Shown piece after piece: positions 15,891 to 23,910 of a DNA stretch of 64,000 nucleotides. The notes below the pieces were generated by a model. It had not been told where the DNA came from. It saw only the letters and a program-made list of their open reading frames with translations, and searched no databases. The DNA is taken from NCBI RefSeq assembly GCF_014207745.1, contig NZ_JACHJB010000005.1, forward strand, positions 124,001-188,000. The letters are read 5' to 3'. Positions within the stretch are counted from its first letter, which is position 1. The number at the start of each line of letters is the position of its first letter. This DNA is from Nonomuraea muscovyensis. GTDB lineage: Bacteria > Actinomycetota > Actinomycetes > Streptosporangiales > Streptosporangiaceae. The translations under genes and the position numbers were made by a program.

Positions 15891-17120
15891 GTGGCTGTGA
15901 AGGCTCTCGAAGGTGTCCGCGTCCTCGACATGACCCACGTCCAGTCCGGCCCGTCGGCCACCCAGCTGCTCGCCTGGCTCGGCGCCGACGTGGTCAAGCT
16001 GGAGGCCCCCACCGGCGACATCACCCGCCGGCAGCTCCGCGACGTGCCCGACGTCGACAGCCTCTACTTCACGATGCTCAACTGCAACAAGCGCAGCATC
16101 ACGCTCAACATGAAGAGCGAGCGCGGCAAGGAGATCTTCACCGAGCTGGTGAAGGGCTCCGACGTGCTGGTGGAGAACTTCGGGCCGGGCGCCGTGGACC
16201 GGATGGGCTTCCCCTGGGAGCGCCTCCAGGAGCTCAACCCGCGCCTGGTCTACGCCTCGATCAAGGGCTTCGGCGCCGGCCGCTACGCCACGTTCAAGGC
16301 GTACGAGGTGATCGCCCAGGCGATGGGCGGCTCGATGGCCACCACCGGCTTCGAGGAGGGCCCGCCGCTGGCGACCGGCGCCCAGATCGGCGACTCCGGC
16401 ACCGGCATCCACGCGGTCGCCGGCATCCTGGCCGCCCTGGTGCAGCGCGAGCGGACCGGCCGCGGCCAGCGGGTGCAGGTGGCCATGCAGCACGCCGTGC
16501 TGAACCTGTGCCGGGTCAAGCTGCGTGACCAGCAGCGGCTCGCGCACGGCCCGCTACGCGAGTACCCCAACAGGACCTTCGGCGACGAGGTGCCCCGCTC
16601 GGGCAACGCCAGCGGCGGCGGCCAGCCCGGCTGGGCGGTGCGCTGCGCGCCCGGCGGGCCCAACGACTACATCTACGTGATCGTCCAGCCGGTCGGCTGG
16701 CGGCCGCTGTCGGCCATCATCGGCCGTCCCGAGCTGGCCGACGACCCCGAGTGGGCCACGCCCGAGGCCCGGCTGCCCAAGCTGGACAAGATGTTCCAGC
16801 TCATCGAGGAGTGGACGATCCGCCAGGACAAGTGGACCGTCCTCGACCGGCTCAACGCCGAGAACATCCCGTGCGGGCCCATCCTGTCCACCAAGGAGCT
16901 CGCCGAGGACGAGAGCCTGCGCCAGGAGGGCATCGTCGTCACCGTCGACCACCCCCAGCGCGGCGAGTTCCTCACCGTCGCCAGCCCGCTGCAACTGTCG
17001 GACTCGCCGGTCGAGGTGCGGACCCCGCCGCTGCTCGGCGAGCACAACCAGGAGATCTACGCCTCCATCGGCGTCGGCGCCGAGGAACTGGCCGAGCTGA
17101 AGCAGAACGGAGTCATCTGA
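15891..17120 (+). CDS. frc: Formyl-CoA:oxalate CoA-transferase
   Basis: The 409-residue class III CoA-transferase closely follows Oxalobacter Frc as I recall it: VLDMTHVQSGPSATQLLAWL, DVDSLYFTMLNCNKRSI, VENFGPGAVDRMGF, the nucleophile Asp168 in ATGAQIGDSGTGIH (Asp169 in Frc), VAMQHAVLNLCRVKLRDQQR, a Gly-rich loop NASGGGQPGW and IPCGPILS. It moves CoA from formyl-CoA to oxalate, releasing formate. GTG start at 15891, 7 bp after the upstream stop with GGCAGG-like Shine-Dalgarno. It is the strongest single marker that the island degrades oxalate. Confidence 0.95.
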   Translation: MAVKALEGVRVLDMTHVQSGPSATQLLAWLGADVVKLEAPTGDITRRQLRDVPDVDSLYFTMLNCNKRSITLNMKSERGKEIFTELVKGSDVLVENFGPGAVDRMGFPWERLQELNPRLVYASIKGFGAGRYATFKAYEVIAQAMGGSMATTGFEEGPPLATGAQIGDSGTGIHAVAGILAALVQRERTGRGQRVQVAMQHAVLNLCRVKLRDQQRLAHGPLREYPNRTFGDEVPRSGNASGGGQPGWAVRCAPGGPNDYIYVIVQPVGWRPLSAIIGRPELADDPEWATPEARLPKLDKMFQLIEEWTIRQDKWTVLDRLNAENIPCGPILSTKELAEDESLRQEGIVVTVDHPQRGEFLTVASPLQLSDSPVEVRTPPLLGEHNQEIYASIGVGAEELAELKQNGVI

Positions 17121-19262
17121 ATGGACGCGGTCATGGACGTGGAGATGGACGGCGTCCGGGAGATCCTGGAAAAGGCGCGGGCGGCGGGCCGTTCGGCGCT
17201 GACCGCGCCCGAGGGGCGGCGGATCTGCCAGGCGTACGGCATCGCCACCCCCGGCGAGGGCCTGGCGACGTCGGCCGGCGAGGCGGCCCGGATCGCCGCC
17301 GAGATCGGCCTCCCCGTGGTGCTCAAGATCGTCTCGCCCGACATCCTGCACAAGACCGACGCGGGCGGCGTCCTGGTCGGGCTGAGGACGGAGGGGGAGG
17401 TCAGGGACGGCTACGAGCGCGTCGTCGCCAACGCCCGCGCCCACGATGCGGCCGCCCGCATCGACGGCGTGCAGGTGCAGCAGCTCGTCGGCGGCGGCCA
17501 CGAGGTCATCGTCGGCGCGGTCACCGACCCCACCTTCGGCAAGATCGTCGCCTTCGGCCTCGGCGGGGTGCTGGTCGAGGTGCTCAAGGATGTGACCTTC
17601 CGGCTTGCCCCGGTTTCGGGTGATGATGCGCTTGCGATGCTGGACGACATCAGAGCGGCGGACGTGCTCCGTGGTGCCCGCGGGGCCGAGCCCGCGAACC
17701 GGGAGGCGCTCGCGGGGCTGATCGAGCGGGTCGGCCGGCTCGTCGCCGACCACCCCGAGATCACCGAGGTGGACCTCAACCCCGTCTTCGCGAGCGCCGC
17801 CGGAGCCGTCGCCGCCGACGTGCGGATCATCGTCGGCGAGCCGGCGCCCGAGCCCGAGCGGCCCTCCCGCGAGGAGATCCTCCGGCAGATGACCCGCATC
17901 TTCCGGCCGCGCTCGGTCGCCGTGATCGGCGCGTCCGCCGAGACCGGCAAGATCGGCAACTCGGTCATGCGCAACCTCATCAACGGCGGCTTCCAGGGCC
18001 AGATCTTCCCGATCAATCCCAAGGCCTCCGAGATCATGGGGCTGCCCGCCTACCGGAGCGTCGCCGACGTGCCCTACGACGTGGACGTGGCGGTCTTCGC
18101 CATCCCCGCGAAGTTCGTCGCCCCGGCACTGGAGGAGGTGGGGCGCAAGGGCGCCGCCGGCGCCATCATGATCCCGTCGGGCTTCGCCGAGACCGGAAAC
18201 GCCGAGGGCCAGCGCGAGATCGTCGAGATCGCCAGACGGCACGGCGTGCGCGTGCTCGGCCCCAACATCTACGGCTACTACTACACGCCCGCCAACCTCT
18301 GCGCGACCTTCTGCACCCCCTACGACGTCAAGGGCGGGGTCGCGCTGACCTCGCAGAGCGGCGGCATCGGCATGGCCATCCTGGGCTTCAGCCGCACCAC
18401 CCGGATGGGCGTGTCGGCCATCGTCGGCGTCGGCAACAAGGCCGACGTGGACGAGGACGACCTGCTCACCTTCTTCGAACAGGACGACCACACCCGCGCC
18501 GTCGCCATGCACCTGGAGGACCTCAAGGACGGCCGCGGCTTCGTCGAGGCGGCCCGCCGGGTCGTCAGGGAGAAGCCGGTCATCGTGTTGAAGGCCGGCC
18601 GCACCGCGATGGGCGCCAGGGCAGCCGGCTCCCACACCGGCGCCCTGGCCGGCGACGACAAGGTCTACGACGACATACTCAAGCAGGCCGGCGTGGTCCG
18701 CGCGCCCGGGCTCAACGACATGCTCGAGTACGCCAGGACCCTGCCGCTGCTGCCCGCGCCCAAGGGTGAGAACGTGGTCATCATCACCGGGGCGGGCGGC
18801 TCCGGGGTGCTCCTGTCGGACGCCTGCGTGGACGCCGGGCTGACGCTCATGGACATCCCGCCGGACCTGGACGAGGCGTTCCGCGCCCACATCCCGCCGT
18901 TCGGCGCCGCCGGCAACCCCATCGACATCACCGGCGGCGAGCCGCCCACGACCTACGAGAACACCGTCCGCCTCGGCCTGGCCGACGAGCGCATCCACGC
19001 GCTCGTGCTCGGCTACTGGCACACGATCGTCACCCCGCCCATGGTCTTCGCCGAGCTGATCGCCCGCGTGGTGGCCGAGGAGCGGGACAAGGGCAACGTC
19101 AAGCCGGTCGTGGCCTCGCTCGCCGGGGACACCGAGGTGGAGGAGGCCTGCGAGTACCTGTTCGAGCACGGCGTGGTCGCCTACCCGTACACGACGGAGA
19201 AGCCCGTCGCGGTCCTCGGCGCCAAGTACCGCTGGGCCCGGGCGGCCGGACTGCTGCGCTAG
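17121..19262 (+). CDS. NDP-forming acyl-CoA synthetase, fused (ATP-grasp then CoA-binding order)
   Basis: The 713-residue protein has an N-terminal ATP-grasp beta domain (about 10-235; VVLKIVSPDILHKTDAGGV and TEVDLNPVF). A CoA-binding Rossmann domain follows (about 250-380; RPRSVAVIGASAETGKIGNS), then a succinyl-CoA-ligase-like part (about 385-700) with the phospho-His motif AGSHTGALAGDD. The beta-alpha order is reversed relative to Pat-type acetyltransferase fusions. Such enzymes reversibly form acyl-CoA from acid, CoA and ATP/GTP. Placed right after frc with no gap, it may prime the cycle by making oxalyl- or formyl-CoA, or recover energy from an acyl-CoA. Start ATG 17121; ATG 17133 is an alternative. 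Confidence 0.85.
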   Translation: MDAVMDVEMDGVREILEKARAAGRSALTAPEGRRICQAYGIATPGEGLATSAGEAARIAAEIGLPVVLKIVSPDILHKTDAGGVLVGLRTEGEVRDGYERVVANARAHDAAARIDGVQVQQLVGGGHEVIVGAVTDPTFGKIVAFGLGGVLVEVLKDVTFRLAPVSGDDALAMLDDIRAADVLRGARGAEPANREALAGLIERVGRLVADHPEITEVDLNPVFASAAGAVAADVRIIVGEPAPEPERPSREEILRQMTRIFRPRSVAVIGASAETGKIGNSVMRNLINGGFQGQIFPINPKASEIMGLPAYRSVADVPYDVDVAVFAIPAKFVAPALEEVGRKGAAGAIMIPSGFAETGNAEGQREIVEIARRHGVRVLGPNIYGYYYTPANLCATFCTPYDVKGGVALTSQSGGIGMAILGFSRTTRMGVSAIVGVGNKADVDEDDLLTFFEQDDHTRAVAMHLEDLKDGRGFVEAARRVVREKPVIVLKAGRTAMGARAAGSHTGALAGDDKVYDDILKQAGVVRAPGLNDMLEYARTLPLLPAPKGENVVIITGAGGSGVLLSDACVDAGLTLMDIPPDLDEAFRAHIPPFGAAGNPIDITGGEPPTTYENTVRLGLADERIHALVLGYWHTIVTPPMVFAELIARVVAEERDKGNVKPVVASLAGDTEVEEACEYLFEHGVVAYPYTTEKPVAVLGAKYRWARAAGLLR

Positions 19263-19411
19263 AGCCGAGCGCGGCGTAGCAGGAACCCGGTCAGGCCGGA
19301 GGCGGACGCGCGAGGGACGAGCCGAGTCCCGCGCCGGCCGCGGCGCGAACGGGTGAGGGGGCGCATCGGGGCAGCGAAGGAGATCGACCAAACCCCCCTG
19401 GAGGTCCGTAG

Positions 19412-20899
19412 GTGGACACATCGAAGACACCGGCCGCGGCAGCGCCGCCGGTCGAGGACGAACGAGTATGGAAAGCGGGCCGGCTGGAGCCGATGCCCAT
19501 CAGGAGACTCCCCGACGCGCCCCCCTCGGTGCACATCCTCGGGCCCACGGTGTTCCTCGTGGCTCTGGGCGTGGGGATGGGCGAGTCGTACATGTGGCCC
19601 CGGCTCGTGCTGCTGTTCGGGCCGGAGATCCGCTGGTTGTTCCTGATCGGCGTCACGCTGCAGGCCGTGGTCATGCTGGAGATGGCACGCTACGCCATGG
19701 CCACGGGGGAGAGCATCTTCTCCGGCGCGGCCCGGGTGTTCAAGCCGCTGATGTGGTTCTTCTTCGTCGTCGCCATCGCCGTCTACATCTGGCCGGGGCA
19801 CCTGTCGGCCGGGGCGGCGGCGTTCGAGCAGATCACCGGGATTCCGTGGATGGTGACCGCGATCATCGGGCTCGTCCTGGTCGGGGTGGTCTTCAGCCTG
19901 GCCAAGGTGATCTACAACGTGCTGGAGAACGTGCTGTCGCTGCTCATCGGGACCCTGGTGATCGGCACCGCCGTGGTCGCCGCCATGGTGGGCTCCTGGA
20001 GCGACGTCGCCAGCACCCTGTCCGGGATGTTCGCCATCGGCTACCTGCCGTCGGAGGCCATGTCGGCGGCCTGGTTCCCGGTGATCGTCGGCGCGTGCGC
20101 GTTCGCCGGGCCCTCCGGCATGCAGCAGATGTGGTACACGCTGCACCTGCGCGACTCGGGGGCCGGCATGGGCGCCCACATCCCGCGCATCCGCGGCCTG
20201 CGGCACGCGGGCGAGGAGGAAGCCATGCCGTCGCGGGGGTTCATGTTCGACACCGACGACCCGGCCGAGATGGCCAAGTGGAGGGGCTGGCGGCGGTGGG
20301 TCACCTTCGACGCGCTGCTGCTGTTCTGGGGCGTCACCATGCTGGTGACGGTCTCGTTCACGGTCATCGCGCAGGCGGCCGCCCGGCAGAACCCCGGCGT
20401 CCGCGCGGTCATCCAGAACGAGGAGCGCGAGGTCGCGCTGACCGCGATGGCGGACGCCGTCTCCTCGGCGGGCAGCTCGGTGCTCGGCACGATCTTCCTC
20501 GGCTTCATCGCGCTGATCGGCCTGAACGCCACGCTCGGGCTGTTCGACTCCTTCTCCCGCGGCCAGGCCGACATGACCTACAACTTCGTGCCCGGCGCGA
20601 AGAAGCTGCGCATGTCGCACCTGTACGCGGGCTTCCTCTGGGGCGTGATCATCTTCGGCATCCTGATCCTGCTGTTCGGCCCGGCCGACGGGCCGAGCGG
20701 GATCCTGGACACGCTGGCGTTCCTGTCGACGTTCGCGATGGGGGCGTACTGCGTGACGCTGCTGCTGGTCAACAACCGCATGCTGCCCAAACCGATCAGG
20801 CCGCGCTGGTGGACCAACGTGATCATCGGGTTCGGCGCCTGCTTCTACCTCGGGATGCTGTTCTACAGCCTGTTCGCCTTCGGCGTGGTCGTGGGCTGA
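19412..20899 (+). CDS. Nramp-related membrane transporter lacking canonical metal motifs
   Basis: The 495-residue protein has about 11 transmembrane segments. The fold resembles Nramp (COG1914), but the first helix reads VALGVGMGESYMWPRLV where metal transporters have DPGN. The helix-6 region reads AGPSGMQQMWYTLHLRDSG in place of the A-MPH-N motif. The substrate may therefore not be Mn/Fe. GTG start at 19412 with GGAGG 7 bp upstream; the N-terminal ~30 residues are polar. It heads a three-gene membrane block with TerC, downstream of the frc operon; no copy of the shared operator was seen before it. Candidate roles are organic-anion or metal-oxalate-related transport. Confidence 0.75.
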   Translation: MDTSKTPAAAAPPVEDERVWKAGRLEPMPIRRLPDAPPSVHILGPTVFLVALGVGMGESYMWPRLVLLFGPEIRWLFLIGVTLQAVVMLEMARYAMATGESIFSGAARVFKPLMWFFFVVAIAVYIWPGHLSAGAAAFEQITGIPWMVTAIIGLVLVGVVFSLAKVIYNVLENVLSLLIGTLVIGTAVVAAMVGSWSDVASTLSGMFAIGYLPSEAMSAAWFPVIVGACAFAGPSGMQQMWYTLHLRDSGAGMGAHIPRIRGLRHAGEEEAMPSRGFMFDTDDPAEMAKWRGWRRWVTFDALLLFWGVTMLVTVSFTVIAQAAARQNPGVRAVIQNEEREVALTAMADAVSSAGSSVLGTIFLGFIALIGLNATLGLFDSFSRGQADMTYNFVPGAKKLRMSHLYAGFLWGVIIFGILILLFGPADGPSGILDTLAFLSTFAMGAYCVTLLLVNNRMLPKPIRPRWWTNVIIGFGACFYLGMLFYSLFAFGVVVG

Positions 20900-21387
20900 T
20901 GGTCGGACGGCACAGTCTCGAACTCGCCCTGCCAGGGGCGACGATCGGAGCCGCCGCCGGCGCCATGGCCGGCGGGCTGACCCTCCTCGCGGGGCAGCCC
21001 GCCGGCCTGGCGGCACTGTCGGCGCTCGCGCTCGCCGTGCCGCTGGCCCTCTTCGGCGGCCTGTACGGGGTGCTGCTCGGCGAGGGCCTGCTGCGGCACG
21101 GCACCTTCGGGCCCTCCGGCCTGTACTGGATGGCGGCCTTCCCGCTGTCCCGCCTGTTCCAGGACGGCGTCGCCGGGCCGGGCACCACCGAGGGCGTGGG
21201 CGCGTTCCTCGCCTTCCAGGCCATGGTGAGCCTCGGCTTCGCGCTCGGGTTCGTCTGGGTGCACGAACGGCTCATGCCGCACTGGCTGCTGCGCCGGGCC
21301 ACGGTCAACCCGCGCGCCGCGGCGCTGCTGGAGACGTACGTGCGGCACGCGCAGGTGACGCACCGACGGAAAGGAGCGCGCAGGTGA
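20899..21387 (+). CDS. Small integral membrane protein, function unknown
   Basis: The 162-residue protein starts at ATG 20899 in a TGATG overlap with the transporter stop and ends in a GTGA overlap with terC, so it is coupled to both. It has about four hydrophobic segments (PGATIGAAAGAMAGGLTLLA, ALALAVPLALFGGLYGVLL, a YWMAAFPLSRLF region and AFQAMVSLGFALGFVWV) and a basic tail ending THRRKGARR. No family was recognised. Its position suggests an accessory subunit of either neighbour. Confidence 0.75.
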   Translation: MVGRHSLELALPGATIGAAAGAMAGGLTLLAGQPAGLAALSALALAVPLALFGGLYGVLLGEGLLRHGTFGPSGLYWMAAFPLSRLFQDGVAGPGTTEGVGAFLAFQAMVSLGFALGFVWVHERLMPHWLLRRATVNPRAAALLETYVRHAQVTHRRKGARR

Positions 21388-22394
21388 ACCTGCCCGCCTG
21401 GATCTGGCTGGCCACGATCGGCGGCTTCGGCCTCGTCCTCGCCCTGGACTTCTACCTCGTCGCCCGCAACCCCCGCGAGCCGTCGTTTCGGGAGTGCGTC
21501 GGCTGGGTGTCCTTCTACGTGGCGCTGGCCTGCGCGTTCGGTGTCGGGCTGCTGGTGGTGTCGGGGCCCGGGCGCGGCGGGGAGTTCTTCGCCGGCTGGA
21601 TCACCGAGTACTCGCTCAGCGTCGACAACCTGTTCGTCTTCCTGCTGATCATGAGCAGGTTCCGGGTACCGCGGGCCTATCGGCAGAAGGTGCTGCTCAT
21701 CGGCATCGTGCTGGCCCTCGTCATGCGGGGCGCGTTCATCGCGGCCGGCGCGGAGGCGGTGACCAGGTTCGACTGGCTGTTCTACGTCTTCGGCGCCTTC
21801 CTCGTCTACACCGCCTGGAAGCTGATCGGGCACGAAGAGGAGGAGGCCGAGTTCTCGGAGAACGTCGCGCTGCGCGCCGTACGGCGGCTGCTGCCGACCA
21901 CCGACGCCTACCACGGGGCCCGCCTGACGGTGCGGCCGGCCGGGGGCGCCCGGCGGATGGTCACGCCCATGCTCATCGTGATGGTGGCCATCGGCACCAC
22001 CGACCTGTTGTTCGCGCTCGACTCGATCCCGGCCATCTTCGGGCTGACGAAGGAGCCCTACCTGGTCTTCACGGCCAACGCCTTCGCGCTGATGGGGCTG
22101 CGGCAGCTGTTCTTCCTCATCGGCGGGCTGCTCGACCGGCTCGTGTACCTGAGCAAGGGGCTGTCGGTGGTGCTGGCCTTCATCGGGGTCAAGCTGATCC
22201 TGGAGGCCCTGCACCACGACGGGGTGTCGTGGGCTCCGGAGATCCCGATCCTGGTGTCCCTGGGCGTCATCGTCGGCACCCTCGCGGTGACCACGGTGCT
22301 GAGCCTGCTCAAGTCCGCCCGTGACACCAGGGCCGCGGCCCGCGCGGACGAGGACGGCGAGGTGCGGGAGGTCTCGGAACGCGTCGAAGGCTGA
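21384..22394 (+). CDS. TerC family integral membrane protein
   Basis: The 336-residue protein has nine or so transmembrane helices and TerC hallmarks: WITEYSLSVDNLFVFLLIM and IGTTDLLFALDSIPAIFG, whose acidic residues lie within membrane helices. TerC-family proteins (Alx, MeeF/YceF, YkoY) export manganese or load exoenzymes with it. GTG start 21384, with AAGGAG 7 bp upstream. The acidic C-terminal tail (about 315-336) is probably cytoplasmic. Coupling to an Nramp-like protein suggests metal balance while metal-chelating oxalate is being used; this is an inference. Confidence 0.9.
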   Translation: MNLPAWIWLATIGGFGLVLALDFYLVARNPREPSFRECVGWVSFYVALACAFGVGLLVVSGPGRGGEFFAGWITEYSLSVDNLFVFLLIMSRFRVPRAYRQKVLLIGIVLALVMRGAFIAAGAEAVTRFDWLFYVFGAFLVYTAWKLIGHEEEEAEFSENVALRAVRRLLPTTDAYHGARLTVRPAGGARRMVTPMLIVMVAIGTTDLLFALDSIPAIFGLTKEPYLVFTANAFALMGLRQLFFLIGGLLDRLVYLSKGLSVVLAFIGVKLILEALHHDGVSWAPEIPILVSLGVIVGTLAVTTVLSLLKSARDTRAAARADEDGEVREVSERVEG

Positions 22395-22456
22395 TCCGGC
22401 CGACCGGGGCTGATCCGGTCGTGGGCGGGGGCGGCGGCTCCTGCCCACGGCTGGGC

Positions 22457-22639
22457 TCAGCTCCGCCGGGTCCTGCGGGTCTCGTGCTCCGCGGCCCACC
22501 GGCGCAGATGACGCTCCGCGTCGTCGGCGGAGTGGTGCTTCCTCAGCGCGGCGGCCAGACCGAGGCCGACCGCACGGCCGTCGGCCGGCTGGCCCAGGGG
22601 CTCGCCGAGCAGGAAGCGGAGGAACGCCTTCATGATCAT
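22457..22639 (-). CDS. Small basic protein, hypothetical
   Basis: A 60-residue frame starts MIMKAFLRFLLGEPLGQPAD, with GGGAGG just upstream of the ATG at 22639 (a second ATG at 22633 has better spacing). The C-terminal half is charged (RKHHSADDAERHLRRWAAEH). No family was recognised. The strong ribosome-binding site is the main support. Confidence 0.45.
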   Translation of the reverse strand: MIMKAFLRFLLGEPLGQPADGRAVGLGLAAALRKHHSADDAERHLRRWAAEHETRRTRRS

Positions 22640-22897
22640 TCACCTCCCGTCGGGGTCTCATCCTCTACCCGAGAAGTTTCCCGGCAAGCCGCAGTCCGTG
22701 AACGTCAGGTATCGCCGCTCCGGCCCGTCAGGCATGCCATGCCGTGGCACGTTCCGGGATCTCGGCTCCGGCCGCCGGGCCGGAGCCCCGGGTGTCCGGC
22801 CGGTGGGTCACCGGGCGGCGGGTGTCCGGGCGGCGGGTGTCCGGGCGGCGACCCACCGGCCGGTGGGTCGCCAGACGGTGGGTTCCCCCGGCCGGGG
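22640..22897. repeat. Gene-free stretch with 15-bp repeats and a 20-bp palindrome
   Basis: The stretch contains two and two-thirds copies of CCGGGCGGCGGGTGT (22811-22850), followed by a perfect palindrome with arms GACCCACCGG and CCGGTGGGTC (22850-22869). The palindrome lies ~30 bp past the stop of the minus-strand GntR gene, so it could terminate that transcript. Confidence 0.55.
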
Positions 22898-23629
22898 TCA
22901 GCCGGCGGACAGGGTGCGTGGGCGGCGGCGGCGTACCGGCTTGGGCAGCGGCTCCACCGGCTCGCCGGCACGCTGCTCCATGTAGCTCGCGCGGGTGTGC
23001 TCGGTGTGCTCGCGCATGATGTGCGCGGCCCGCTCCCCGTCACCCGCCTCGATGGCGTCGATCAGCGCGGCGTGCTCGCGCCAGGACGTCATGCCGCGCT
23101 GCCGCGCCACCGGCGTGTGGTACCACCGCACCCGGCGCGCGACCTGGGCGGCCAGCTCGGCCAGCACCTTGTTGCCCGACAGCGCCGTCACCAGGGCGTG
23201 CAGCTCGGAGTTGGTGGCCACGGCCGTGTCGATCTCGTCGGCCTCGACGGCCGCCGTGCCGCGCGCGCACAGCTCGCGCAGCCGCTTGACGCCCTCCTCG
23301 CTCGCGTGCTGCGCGGCGAGCCGGGCGGACTCGGTCTCCAGCAGCGCCCGGACGGCGAGGAGCTGGTCGGCCTCCTCCACCGTGGGGACGTGCACGAACG
23401 CCCCCTGGCCCGGATGCAGATCGACCCACCCCTCGCCGCTGAGCTGCTGCAGCGCCTCGCGCACCGGCTGCCGCGACACGCCCAGCAGCTCGGCCAGCTC
23501 GCTCTCCACCAGGTGCTGACCCGGTTTGAGCTGGCCGGAGACGATCAGCTCCTGGATGGCCTCGATCACGCTCTCCCGGAGCGTGGCCGGGCGGGGGATC
23601 TTGGCGCCTGCCTGAACCGAGTGCAACAT
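22898..23629 (-). CDS. GntR family (FCD domain) regulator, candidate regulator of the oxalate island
   Basis: The 243-residue protein has an N-terminal winged helix (about 15-80; LVESELAELLGVSRQPVREA) and an FCD effector domain (about 90-220; SELHALVTALSGN supplies a possible metal-binding His). The C terminus is strongly basic (PKPVRRRRPRTL). FCD regulators sense carboxylates. It sits in the middle of the island and has a degenerate copy of the ATACNGTAT motif about 42 bp before its start, consistent with autoregulation. It is the best local candidate for the regulon, but binding is inferred. Confidence 0.9.
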   Translation of the reverse strand: MLHSVQAGAKIPRPATLRESVIEAIQELIVSGQLKPGQHLVESELAELLGVSRQPVREALQQLSGEGWVDLHPGQGAFVHVPTVEEADQLLAVRALLETESARLAAQHASEEGVKRLRELCARGTAAVEADEIDTAVATNSELHALVTALSGNKVLAELAAQVARRVRWYHTPVARQRGMTSWREHAALIDAIEAGDGERAAHIMREHTEHTRASYMEQRAGEPVEPLPKPVRRRRPRTLSAG

Positions 23630-23670
23630 GGGTGCTCCAGAAGAAGGGCTTCAACGGTTTCTCGTCGACT

Positions 23671-23685
23671 GCCTACAGCATACCG
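23671..23685. promoter_or_regulatory. Degenerate oxalate-regulon operator upstream of the GntR gene
   Basis: GCCTACAGCATACCG aligns with the other sites (core CTACAGCAT, two mismatches to ATACNGTAT; reverse strand CGGTATGCTGTAGGC). It lies 42-56 bp upstream of the gntR start at 23629. Confidence 0.5.
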
Positions 23686-23847
23686 TTCCACCCGCATCTC
23701 CGCCGGTGAACCTCGTCACACAGCCGTTCCGCCCCGCCGCCGCGCCTCCACCGGGTCGGCGTCCGGGTCGGCGTCCGGGCCGGGCGTCGAGGGACTGGGC
23801 CGACGCGCCGTCCGCTCCGTCCCGGCCCCGTCCGGAGGCGGGCCAGG

Positions 23848-23910
23848 CGGGGTCGGGTGGGGTCGGGTGGGGTCGGGCAGGCCAGGCGGGTCAGGCAGGT
23901 CAGGCAGATT
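23848..23910. repeat. G-rich 10-bp tandem repeat and short 9-bp repeat at the transporter 3' end
   Basis: GGGGTCGGGT repeats three times (about 23850-23879), followed by short GTCAGGCAG repeats. The first block has six or more GGG/GGGG runs spaced by 1-3 nt on the plus strand, enough for a G-quadruplex. It lies just beyond the MFS gene's stop and ~170 bp upstream of the operator before gntR. Confidence 0.6.

Noticed and set aside
17121..19262. Assignment as a Pat-type protein acetyltransferase
   Set aside because: There is no GNAT domain; the ATP-grasp and ligase parts with the phospho-His loop account for the full length.
16554..19430. A 958-codon open frame on the minus strand opposite the CoA transferase and ligase genes
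   Set aside because: It is a shadow of high third-position GC in the real plus-strand genes; its composition is rich in R, D, H and G with no domain, and it runs through three genuine genes.
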